Part shown: one piece after another, positions 41,482 to 49,264 of the stretch
Layout: each line of letters begins with the position of its first letter
How positions within the stretch are numbered: position 1 is the stretch's first letter
NCBI GenBank assembly: GCA_023230455.1
Contig: JALNXH010000008.1
Location: 62,001 to 126,000, forward strand
DNA length: 64,000 nt
DNA from: Rhodocyclaceae bacterium
Lineage (GTDB): Bacteria; Pseudomonadota; Gammaproteobacteria; Burkholderiales; Rhodocyclaceae
Reading direction: 5' to 3'
The notes under the pieces: generated by a model
What the model was told of the DNA's origin: nothing
Database searches by the model: none
What the model saw: only the letters and a program-made list of their open reading frames with translations
Program-made: the position numbers and the translations under genes

Positions 41482-42015
41482 TCAGCCTTGCGCGGGCGTC
41501 GGCGCGAGCAGTGTGTCGATGGCGGGAACGCTTGCCGGATCGGGCTCCCAGCCTTGCATGATGAGCCAGGCGCGGTCGCGCAACAGCTGCTCCCTGCCCA
41601 TCGCGAGCGTGACCTTTTCGACCCTCGACTGGGTCGCTTCGTCACCTTCGGCGAATACCTTGCGGATCGATGTGTCCATGGCCGCGGTCAGCGCCCGCGC
41701 CGCCTGGACCAGTTCGGCCGGATCGGCCTTGGCCCGCTCAAGCACCTTGGCGCCGATGCCCGCCGCCTGCTCCAAGGAGCTGTCGCCGCCGGCTCCGGCC
41801 GCCTTGAGGTCTGCCGCCAGTGCGATCAGGCGATCCAGCGCATCGCGGTCGTAACGGTACTGCAAGGGCAGACGCTGAGCGAAGATCGAGAGATGCCCCA
41901 CCACCAGTTGCGCCTGCTGCACGGCAAGCTCGTTGCTCGGATCGACGGCGGGAAGGACAACTTCCATCATCGCCTTGATCATGCTCTGGATCTGGATTTC
42001 AGGTCTTAGCTGCAT
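41482..42015 (-). CDS. conserved hypothetical protein in catabolic operon
   Basis: A 177-residue, mostly alpha-helical soluble protein without cysteine clusters, signal peptide or membrane segments. I recognise no domain. The ATG at 42015 (MQLRPEIQIQ) lies 1 base behind the phosphotransferase stop with AAGGA upstream; an upstream TTG at 42033 is less likely. Its tight coupling to the APH-like gene suggests a partner or stabiliser of that enzyme. Confidence 0.75.
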   Translation of the reverse strand: MQLRPEIQIQSMIKAMMEVVLPAVDPSNELAVQQAQLVVGHLSIFAQRLPLQYRYDRDALDRLIALAADLKAAGAGGDSSLEQAAGIGAKVLERAKADPAELVQAARALTAAMDTSIRKVFAEGDEATQSRVEKVTLAMGREQLLRDRAWLIMQGWEPDPASVPAIDTLLAPTPAQG

Positions 42016-42016
42016 G

Positions 42017-43213
42017 TCAGAGTTCCTTTTCAATCAGTGCGCGCAGATCGTCCATCACCATGTAGCCGACGCCCAGCAGCCAGGTGAGCAACACATCCTG
42101 GTGGGACTTGCCGTTCTTGGCGACGCGATAGCTGGTGGCGAGGGTCATGGCGACCATCGAATAGGCGTTGAAGACCTGGTAATAGCGCAGGGACTTCATG
42201 TCGACCTTGAGTCCCGAGAGTTTTTCATAGCTCTCGAAGAACGCCTCTTCCGGCACGAGACCGGAGACCAGGAAGGTCTTGCCGTCCTCGGCGAAACTGC
42301 CGAAGGCGCGACTGGTGCTCCAGGCAAGATCCTGATGGCGATCACCAATGCGGGAGAGTTCCCAGTCGAGCCACGCGGTGATCTGTTCGGTCTTTTCGTC
42401 GAAGAGGAAATTGCCGACACGGAAGTCGCCATGGACGATCGAGAGATGCTCGACGGCCGGGGCGTTCTTGCGCAACCAAGCCGAGGCCAACGACACCAGC
42501 GGCACCTGCTCGTCGGAATCCTCTTCCCAGACCCGGTCCCACCAGCCCACCGCCCACTCGGCATTCTGTTTGCCGGGCTGCGGGATATCGAAGGCCGAAA
42601 GATCGGCGCCACGGAAATCGAAAGTGTGCAGCTTCACCATGTCGCGCACGAACTGGGGTCCGAGGGTGCGCCGCAGTTCCGGCGGCATGCGGGTGCCCAG
42701 CCCGGACACGTTGGATGGCGCATTCGACGGCTTGGCAACGCCGCTGGCGAATCCGTAGACCAGGCCCGGATAGGGCAGGTACTTCGCTTCGGCATCCACC
42801 CAATACACGGCCGGCATCGGCATCGCCCCCTGTAGCGCCTTGACCACCTGGAATTCGCGCAGGCGGCTGGTTTCGTGCAGGGATTCGGCCGGTTCCAGAC
42901 GCAGCACCATGCGCGCCTGTTCCGGGCTGCCGTCAGGGCGTATCCAGTCGAGGGTAAAGGCCACTTGCAGCTTCGATGCCCCGCCTGAAAGCCAACGCGC
43001 CTCCTTCACATTGAAGGCCCCCGGCACATGGGCGGCGACCAGTTTTCTGAGGCCGTCGACGATCTGTTCCAGCGTCAGCGGCGTATACGGAGGGCTGGCG
43101 CGGCGTTGCAATTTGTTGGTCATCGAGCGGTCTATTTCGCGCTCGGTGACGAACTTGGCGCGCATCGCCGCAATCCACTCCGGCGACGGCCGGTCCTTGT
43201 CGATCACAGACAT
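42017..43213 (-). CDS. aminoglycoside phosphotransferase-like (APH) family protein
   Basis: A 398-residue kinase-fold protein of the APH/ACAD10-11 N-terminal type. The catalytic loop HGDFRVGNFLFD and the metal loop LDWELSRIGDRHQDLAW are intact, and GGASKLQVAFTLDW fits the nucleotide-binding loop. In ACAD10/11 such domains phosphorylate 4-hydroxyacyl-CoAs; here phosphorylation of a hydroxylated intermediate is possible but unproven. The start at 43213 (MSVIDKDR) has AGGAAG before it. Confidence 0.88.
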   Translation of the reverse strand: MSVIDKDRPSPEWIAAMRAKFVTEREIDRSMTNKLQRRASPPYTPLTLEQIVDGLRKLVAAHVPGAFNVKEARWLSGGASKLQVAFTLDWIRPDGSPEQARMVLRLEPAESLHETSRLREFQVVKALQGAMPMPAVYWVDAEAKYLPYPGLVYGFASGVAKPSNAPSNVSGLGTRMPPELRRTLGPQFVRDMVKLHTFDFRGADLSAFDIPQPGKQNAEWAVGWWDRVWEEDSDEQVPLVSLASAWLRKNAPAVEHLSIVHGDFRVGNFLFDEKTEQITAWLDWELSRIGDRHQDLAWSTSRAFGSFAEDGKTFLVSGLVPEEAFFESYEKLSGLKVDMKSLRYYQVFNAYSMVAMTLATSYRVAKNGKSHQDVLLTWLLGVGYMVMDDLRALIEKEL

Positions 43214-43241
43214 AAACTTCCTTTCCCGACCCATGGGGTCG

Positions 43242-44249
43242 TCAGGCAGTGATATGGGCGGACGCCTGATTCCAGCGGCGGCCGTGCTTGCGGGTGAGCT
43301 GCTGCATCGAAGTAATTTCCGACGCCAGGCCATAACCGACGCGACCGTCGTCGAGCTGCCAGCGCATCAGCGAGGCACCGACCAGAGCGCTCATGTAGCA
43401 GATCCACGGACCGCCGGCCTGCGCCGTGCCGACAAAGCGGAACGTCTTGCCGCGCTTGTCGGTGACTTCCACTTCCATCGAAAGAATCGTCGCGCCGAGA
43501 CGGTTGGTGCGGTACTTGGCATCCACCAGTCCGTAGGTCTGGCCGTTCTCCATGACGTAGCCGTGGGCCAGCGTCTGGGCGATGTCGAGCGGTTTGTCCG
43601 GATCCCAGTGGTTGATCCATTTGATGGCGAAGTCCTTGCTCCAGTGCGCGTGCGACCAGCCCATCGACGGAACATGGATTTCCGCCCGGCGGCCCCAGCT
43701 GTGGTCCATGGTTTCCACGCAGTCGAGGCGGTATTCCTGGCCGCGCAGCTTCAGGGTTCCCGAAATGTGGCCGGTCAGGTCGAAATGGCCGCCGTAGCCC
43801 GATCCCATACCCGCACCCGCATGCTGCTCGGCAACGGTCTTCGCCGCCTTGGGACTGTGGTTCGGGTCGTGGATGTCGAACGGCTCCATCAGGCCCTTGA
43901 AGTCGAAGTGGATTTCGCAACCGTCGTAGCCGACGTAGTCCACCCGATAATCCCGCGGCGGATTGACCGCCTCGACGCTGAGCCCCGACGGCAGGGTGTA
44001 CTTGGACAATTTGGCCGGCGCCGGCAGCATCTGCTGCGAATCGAAGTACAGGCTCTCGGCCCTGTTATCCACCAATGCGCCGTAGATGGCGACGTCGCAG
44101 GAGATGGCCGGCACGCCCTTGCGCGAAACCGTGTAGATGATCCCGAGCAGTTTTTCTTCGGGAATGTTGAAGCAGAACCAGTTGGTTTCTGCGTAAGTGT
44201 GGTCGACGTCGGGCGAATGGTGATACTCGACGTCAGCGGCGCTGATCAT
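43242..44249 (-). CDS. unknown protein, DUF7064/DUF7065-like
   Basis: A 335-residue protein rich in Trp, Tyr and His, apparently a beta-sandwich without signal peptide. Segments include TYAETNWFCFNIPEEKLLGI near the N-terminus and YRLDCVETMDHSWGRR in the centre. It resembles the two-part families found beside APH-like genes in steroid and aromatic loci of actinobacteria and proteobacteria, but I recall them only loosely and the family name is tentative. The start at 44249 (MISAADVEYHH) has GGAGAAG upstream. First gene of the operon, divergent from the TetR gene. Confidence 0.7.
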   Translation of the reverse strand: MISAADVEYHHSPDVDHTYAETNWFCFNIPEEKLLGIIYTVSRKGVPAISCDVAIYGALVDNRAESLYFDSQQMLPAPAKLSKYTLPSGLSVEAVNPPRDYRVDYVGYDGCEIHFDFKGLMEPFDIHDPNHSPKAAKTVAEQHAGAGMGSGYGGHFDLTGHISGTLKLRGQEYRLDCVETMDHSWGRRAEIHVPSMGWSHAHWSKDFAIKWINHWDPDKPLDIAQTLAHGYVMENGQTYGLVDAKYRTNRLGATILSMEVEVTDKRGKTFRFVGTAQAGGPWICYMSALVGASLMRWQLDDGRVGYGLASEITSMQQLTRKHGRRWNQASAHITA

Positions 44250-44343
44250 GCAGCTTCTCCTCTTTTGCGGCCCGCCTCTCACACATGGACGGCACCCGTT
44301 TTGTATGCCCGGAACCCGATAGAGGGCCCCGAGGAAGTATTAC

Positions 44344-44395
44344 TGAAGATATCTTCATTTAAATGAGGGGCGCTGTCAAGTTCGACTCACTAAAC
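44344..44395. promoter_or_regulatory. overlapping palindromes and shared 10-mer in TetR divergent promoter
   Basis: TGAAGATATCTTCA (44344-44357) and TCATTTAAATGA (44355-44366) are perfect palindromes that share three bases. CTCACTAAAC follows at 44386-44395 and is also present, in reverse complement, upstream of the DUF1302 gene (56186-56195). All lie in the 324-base gap between the divergent DUF7064-like operon and the TetR gene, where an autoregulatory operator is expected. Nothing else was identified in the gap. Confidence 0.55.
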
Positions 44396-44573
44396 CGATT
44401 GGAAATTTTCATGGCATGGGAGAAATGCCGCACAGCAACACCTCTGTGGCCAGGAAAGAAGGCTTTAAACCAGGGATAATCAAGCCGTCCGAGATAAATT
44501 TCGGCACCGGCAGCCGAAGCGATCGGGAATTTTCCGCTATTTACTTAATTCTGTTTTACCAGTGGAGTTGCAG

Positions 44574-45230
44574 ATGAAGACAGCACCCGCAGCGCGCGAC
44601 AAGAAAACGCCGTCCCCACGGCCTGCGACGGGGAGATCGCGTGCTTCGCGCCTGACGCCCGAAGCACGCAAAGCCCAGCTTCTGGAAACGGCGATTCGCG
44701 TTTTCGCCGAGGAGGGAATCGGTCATTCGAACCACTCCCAAATTGCCAGCCGGGCAGGGGTTTCACTGCCCTCGGTATTCGCCTATTTCCCCACCCATGA
44801 AGACCTGACCCGGGCCGTGCTACAGGAGGTCTCGCGCTTCATGCTCAAGGAACTGGTCGAGGCGACCCAGCAGGGAACAGGGAGCGCCCAGGCGTCGATA
44901 GAAAATACGCTGATCGGCTTCGCCGACATGATCGACCACCCGCAGCATCGGAACTACGCCAGGGTCTGGTTCGACTGGAGCACCGCAATCCGCGAAAACA
45001 CCTGGCCGCTCTACCTTGAGCACCACATCAAGGTGCTCAAGGTGTTCGAAACCACAATCCGACGCGGCAAGGCCGCGGGAGAAGTGCCGAAGAGCGTTAA
45101 TGAAAAAGACGCGGCGTGGGTCCTGGTCGGCGTCGGCCACATGATTGCGCACATGAAATTCGCCGGCGAAACCAAACTGCGCATCGCCCGCACCATCGAC
45201 CAGCTGGTGCGCTCGTATTTCCATGCCTGA
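44574..45230 (+). CDS. TetR/AcrR family transcriptional regulator
   Basis: 218 residues. A basic N-terminal tail (about 30 residues) is followed by the helix-turn-helix (IRVFAEEGIGHSNHSQIA then SRAGVSLPSVFAYFPTHEDL). The ligand-binding helical domain is of ordinary length. The ATG at 44574 with GGAG seven bases upstream is preferred to a GTG at 44562. It probably represses the divergent operon and possibly itself; the ligand would be a pathway intermediate. A shared motif suggests it may also control the DUF1302 gene about 12 kb away. Confidence 0.92.
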   Translation: MKTAPAARDKKTPSPRPATGRSRASRLTPEARKAQLLETAIRVFAEEGIGHSNHSQIASRAGVSLPSVFAYFPTHEDLTRAVLQEVSRFMLKELVEATQQGTGSAQASIENTLIGFADMIDHPQHRNYARVWFDWSTAIRENTWPLYLEHHIKVLKVFETTIRRGKAAGEVPKSVNEKDAAWVLVGVGHMIAHMKFAGETKLRIARTIDQLVRSYFHA

Positions 45231-45245
45231 GCGCGAAAATCGCGC
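45231..45245. terminator. short hairpin after TetR gene
   Basis: GCGCGA-AAA-TCGCGC, a 6-bp stem starting at the base after the TetR stop, in the 66-base gap to a convergent gene. No T-run, so weak. Confidence 0.3.
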
Positions 45246-45296
45246 GTCCGGGCGGCGTCGGCACGGTTCAAAAGTATGGCCGACGCACGCACGCAT

Positions 45297-46781
45297 TCAA
45301 GCTTTGAGGTGTTTTGGAATATCGTCGAGGATGACCGTCTTCGTTTCCAGATAGGGTAACAAGCCTTCGACACCGCCCTCCCGGCCGATGCCGGACTGTT
45401 TGAATCCGCCGAAGGCAATACTGAAGTCGGCACGGAAAACGTTATGGCCGACGGTACCGGAACGGAGCCGGCGGGCGATGGCATAGGCACGATCGGGATC
45501 GTTGGTGAACACCGAATTGTTGAGCCCATAGACCGTATCGTTGGCAATCGCCACCGCATGCGCTTCATCGTCCGCCGGGATGATGCTCAGCACCGGGCCG
45601 AAGATCTCCTCGCGGGCGATGGTCGAGCCATTGTCGACGTTGCCGAATACGGTCGGCTCGAAATAGAAGCCGCGCGGCAAGTGCGGCGGCCGCCGTCCGC
45701 CCACCGCCAGCGTCGCGCCCTCCGCGACGCCGCGGGCGACCAGCCCTTCGATGCGGTCGAGCTGGCGACGCATGGCGATCGGCCCCATCTGCATGGCGGG
45801 ATCGAACGGATCGCCGACCCTGACGGAGGCGAAGCGTGCACTCAAGGCCTCGACCATCTGGTCATGACGTTGCCGGTTTACGATGATTCGGGTCAACGAC
45901 GCGCACACCTGCCCGGTCAGATCGCAGGCCGAGGTGGTTATGGATTGTGCGGCAGTTTCGATATCGTAATCGTCGAGAATCACAGCCGCTGACTTGCCGC
46001 CGAGTTCAAGCGTATAGCGCGCGATCCGCTCGCCGCACAACGAGGCAATGCGTTTCCCTGCAGCGGTCGATCCGGTAAAGCTGACCTTGTCGACGTCGGG
46101 GTGGCGAACCAGCCGTTCCGACACCTCGCGATCGGCGGTCACCACGTTGACCACTCCGGGGGGAAGGCCCACGGCTTCGGCGATCTCCGCCATGATGTAG
46201 GCGGCTCCCGGCGCTTCCGGCGAGGCTTTGATAATCACCGTGCAGCCGGCCAGCAGCGCCGGGGCCAGCTTGTAGGCGATCAGGATGATCGGGCCGTTCC
46301 ACGGGATGATCGCGGCCACCACCCCGACCGGCTCCCGCACCAGCAGGCCGACTGCGCCGCCGCCCGCCGGATGATGGCGCTCCTCGAAGGCGAAGCTCTC
46401 CGCCAGCCCAGCGTAGTACTCGAACACGCCGCCCATCGCGCTGGCATACGCGCTGGCGGTCGATTGCAGGATCCCCATCTCGTTCGGCCAGATCAGGCTC
46501 ACGTCGCCGGCGCGCGCCGCCAGCTCCTTGCCGATCGCGCGCAGATAGCGGGCACGCTCGGCATGCGGCATGCGCGGCCAGGGACCGTCGTCGAACGCTG
46601 TGCGCGCCGCCGCCACGGCGCGATGCATATCCGCTTCGCGTGCTTCGGCGACCCTGAATGCCGGTTCCTCGGTCGCCGGCGCGATGATCTCGAAATAAGC
46701 GGTCGACGAGGGCTGCACCCACTCGCCGCCGATAAATAAAAGCTCCGGGCATTTCAATGGAATTGCAGTCGAGCCGTTCAT
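45297..46781 (-). CDS. aldehyde dehydrogenase
   Basis: A 494-residue NAD(P)-dependent aldehyde dehydrogenase. Cofactor and active-site motifs are PWNGPIILIAYKLAPALLAG, FTGSTAAGKRI, Glu in LELGGKSA, catalytic Cys in GQVCASLTR and the C-terminal FGGFKQSGIGREGG. It probably oxidises the aldehyde made by the PQQ or zinc alcohol dehydrogenase to an acid for CoA ligation. A near-perfect AAAGGAGG ribosome site precedes the ATG. It follows the quinoprotein gene after 157 bases that contain a hydrolase-gene remnant. Confidence 0.93.
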   Translation of the reverse strand: MNGSTAIPLKCPELLFIGGEWVQPSSTAYFEIIAPATEEPAFRVAEAREADMHRAVAAARTAFDDGPWPRMPHAERARYLRAIGKELAARAGDVSLIWPNEMGILQSTASAYASAMGGVFEYYAGLAESFAFEERHHPAGGGAVGLLVREPVGVVAAIIPWNGPIILIAYKLAPALLAGCTVIIKASPEAPGAAYIMAEIAEAVGLPPGVVNVVTADREVSERLVRHPDVDKVSFTGSTAAGKRIASLCGERIARYTLELGGKSAAVILDDYDIETAAQSITTSACDLTGQVCASLTRIIVNRQRHDQMVEALSARFASVRVGDPFDPAMQMGPIAMRRQLDRIEGLVARGVAEGATLAVGGRRPPHLPRGFYFEPTVFGNVDNGSTIAREEIFGPVLSIIPADDEAHAVAIANDTVYGLNNSVFTNDPDRAYAIARRLRSGTVGHNVFRADFSIAFGGFKQSGIGREGGVEGLLPYLETKTVILDDIPKHLKA

Positions 46782-46837
46782 GGTGCCTCCTTTAATGACA
46801 AGATTGTTGTAATGACTTCCGCATGAAGCGATGCCGG

Positions 46838-46906
46838 TTTCCTCGCATCGATGCGCCGGCGCGTGTCGTCCCAGGAATGGCGCGTCTGCCCGCCGCGGCC
46901 GCGGAA
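46838..46906 (-). pseudogene. remnant of an alpha/beta hydrolase gene
   Basis: In the gap between the quinoprotein dehydrogenase stop and the aldehyde dehydrogenase start, the minus strand encodes GRGGQTRHSWDDTRRRIDAR. Its first ten residues match the HGGGQTR(H/Y)SW oxyanion-hole motif of the hydrolase family seen at 38312-39175 at 8 of 10 positions. The similarity stops on both sides and no start or nucleophile elbow follows, so it looks like the debris of a deleted gene. Confidence 0.5.
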
Positions 46907-46938
46907 GTGTGTAGTGCGCATGGTTGTATCGATGTCGC

Positions 46939-49083
46939 TCACGGCGTCGCCGACGATTGCTGCACCCGTTCGGCGATCTCGTCGTGCGCGCGTTTCACCA
47001 GATAGGCGTTGATGGCCTCCACATCGGGCAAGGACAACAGCTCCGCAAACGCCGGCATGCCGGCTTGAAGCCGCAGCCCGCCGAGGACGATGCCGGCGAA
47101 CGACTGGCGCGTCGCGACGGACATGCGGCGCAGGTCGGGCACCGATCCGCCGGACACGGCGGCGGCGCCGTGGCAAAACGAGCAGTGCGCGGAAAACAGC
47201 TGACGACCGCGATCGATCGTGGCCGCGTCTGCCGTCGAGGGCGGCGGCGGATCGGCCGGGGCCAGCGCCGCCAGCGCGGGCAGCACTTGGCTGCCGCCCA
47301 GCTTGTAGACCAGCACCCGGCTGACGGTACGCACCTGGTTTTGCGCCGCGATCTGCCCAGCGTAGCGCGGGAAGCCGCCACCCCAGCCGACCATCACCGC
47401 GATGTATTGCTCGCCATCCACCGCGTAGGAAATCGGCGCCGCGACGATCCCGCTCTGGGCGTCCGTCTGCCATAGCGTTTCGCCCTTGTCGGCGGAGTAG
47501 GCGACGAAGCGGCCGTCGGCGGTGCCCTGGAACACCAGGTTGCCGGCCGTCGCCAGCAGGCCGCCGTTGCCCGGCGACTTGTACGGCACCTTCCAGGCCG
47601 GCTTTTGCTGCACCGGGTCCCATGCCAGCAGGCTGCCCTTGAAGAGCTGAAGCATCTGCGCGACGCTGGCGGCGTCTTCCGGTGCCGGCGGCAAGGTGAC
47701 GCCGGTATTCCAGCCGCGCCGATTGAAACGGGCGTTGGGATCGTTGATGTAGGGGAACGGCGCTTCTTGTTCGGGAATGTATACCAGCCCGGTGCGCGGA
47801 CTGTAGGCCATCGGATTCCAGTTGTGCGCACCGAGCGGGCCGGGCCAGGTGAGCTTGGCTTGCTGCGAATAGTCAGAGACGTCCGGGTTTTCCACGGGAC
47901 GCCCCGTGGCGAGGTCGACATGCGTCGCCCAGGTGACCTTGGAGAACGGCTGCGCCGAAACAAGCTTGCCATTGCGTCGGTCGAGGACGTAAAAGAATCC
48001 GTTCTTCGGCGCCTGCATGATGACCGGGACCATCTGCTCGCCAAGCGGCAGGTCGGCAAGAATCAGATGCTGTGTCGCGGTGTAATCCCAGCCCTCGTTG
48101 GGTGTGGTCTGGTAGTGCCAGACATAGCGGCCGTTATCCGCATTCAGCGCGACGATCGAGCTGAGAAACAGATTGTCGCCGCGCCCCGGGTTGCGCACGT
48201 AACGGTTCCACGGCGAGGCATTACCGACGCCGAGGTAGAGGAGGTTGAGCTGGGGATCGTAGGCCATCGAATCCCACACCGTGCCCCCGCCGCCGAACGC
48301 CCACACGGCGCCCGCCGGCCAGCTCGCCGCCATCATTTTCGTCACCGCGTCGTCGCCGGGTTTCGCCGGACCCGCCGGCACCGTGTAGAAGCGCCAGGCC
48401 TGCCGGCCGTTGCGGGCGTCGTAGGCGGTGACGTAGCCGCGCACGCCGAACTCGGCGCCGCCGTTGCCGATGATCACCTTGCCGTTCACGATCCGCGGTG
48501 CGCCGGTGACGGTATAGGAACGCTTCAGGTCGACCGTCTGCACTTCCCACACCTTGCGTCCGCGGCGCGCATCGAGCGCGATCAGCCGGCCGTCGAAGGA
48601 GGCGAAGTAGATGCGCCCGTTCCAGGCTGCCACACCGCGATTGACGATGTCGCAGCAGCCCTTGCCCAGCCGATCCCCCGGCACCTTCGGATCGTATTTC
48701 CACAACAAAGTGCCGCTCCGCGCATCGAAGGCGTAGACGATGCTGCGCGCCCCCGTGGTGTACATGACCCCGTCGATCACCAGCGGGGTGGCTTCCGTGC
48801 CGTGGTCGATGTCCAGGCGCGCATGCCAGGCCAGACCGAGCTGCGCGACGTTACCGTCGTTGATCCGTTCGAGGGGACTGAAGCGCTGTTCGGAATAGGT
48901 CCGGCCGTGCGCCATCCAGTTGCCGGGTTCCTTGTCGGCGGCGAGCAGGCGTTGTCGATCGACGCGGGCAGCGGTCGGCTGAGTTGCATTCGCTAACGAG
49001 GCAAGCAGAACGGCCGCCGCCAACCATGCCCATCTCCATCCGCTGCGCCGCGAGCGTTCATGGCGCGCAAGTTCAACATGCAT
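46939..49083 (-). CDS. PQQ-dependent quinohemoprotein alcohol dehydrogenase
   Basis: A 714-residue periplasmic enzyme. The signal peptide (hydrophobic WAWLAAAVLLASLANA) is followed by an eight-bladed PQQ propeller with the vicinal-cysteine motif KGCCD and repeated W-motif blades. A C-terminal cytochrome c domain has HCSFCHG heme binding and a distal Met candidate in AGMPAF. This is a type II (qhADH) layout: alcohol to aldehyde, electrons through heme c to the respiratory chain. The ATG at 49083 (MHVELARH) has GAGGAG upstream; a GTG at 49098 would include the ribosome site itself. PQQ synthesis genes are not in the window. Confidence 0.93.
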   Translation of the reverse strand: MHVELARHERSRRSGWRWAWLAAAVLLASLANATQPTAARVDRQRLLAADKEPGNWMAHGRTYSEQRFSPLERINDGNVAQLGLAWHARLDIDHGTEATPLVIDGVMYTTGARSIVYAFDARSGTLLWKYDPKVPGDRLGKGCCDIVNRGVAAWNGRIYFASFDGRLIALDARRGRKVWEVQTVDLKRSYTVTGAPRIVNGKVIIGNGGAEFGVRGYVTAYDARNGRQAWRFYTVPAGPAKPGDDAVTKMMAASWPAGAVWAFGGGGTVWDSMAYDPQLNLLYLGVGNASPWNRYVRNPGRGDNLFLSSIVALNADNGRYVWHYQTTPNEGWDYTATQHLILADLPLGEQMVPVIMQAPKNGFFYVLDRRNGKLVSAQPFSKVTWATHVDLATGRPVENPDVSDYSQQAKLTWPGPLGAHNWNPMAYSPRTGLVYIPEQEAPFPYINDPNARFNRRGWNTGVTLPPAPEDAASVAQMLQLFKGSLLAWDPVQQKPAWKVPYKSPGNGGLLATAGNLVFQGTADGRFVAYSADKGETLWQTDAQSGIVAAPISYAVDGEQYIAVMVGWGGGFPRYAGQIAAQNQVRTVSRVLVYKLGGSQVLPALAALAPADPPPPSTADAATIDRGRQLFSAHCSFCHGAAAVSGGSVPDLRRMSVATRQSFAGIVLGGLRLQAGMPAFAELLSLPDVEAINAYLVKRAHDEIAERVQQSSATP

Positions 49084-49135
49084 CCGGGCTCTCCTCACTT
49101 CAGGGTTATCGGCAGCGGAATAACTGATACGAGGG

Positions 49136-49152
49136 AAAAATCGGGTTACCCG
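49136..49152 (-). terminator. weak rho-independent terminator after RND gene
   Basis: On the minus strand CGGGTAACCCG (short stem, tight loop) is followed by ATTTTT. It lies 113 bases past the RND gene stop and 53 bases before the quinoprotein gene, so it may separate the two units. The stem is short. Confidence 0.4.
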
Positions 49153-49264
49153 CGGCCACTGCTTTTTTTCAGGCCTTCAGTGAGCAGCTTGGGTTGACTG
49201 TCGAGATGAACGCGGTAAATCGCTTCGCCTTGTCATGCAGCTTGAACTCGATTCCAAAGCAAAT

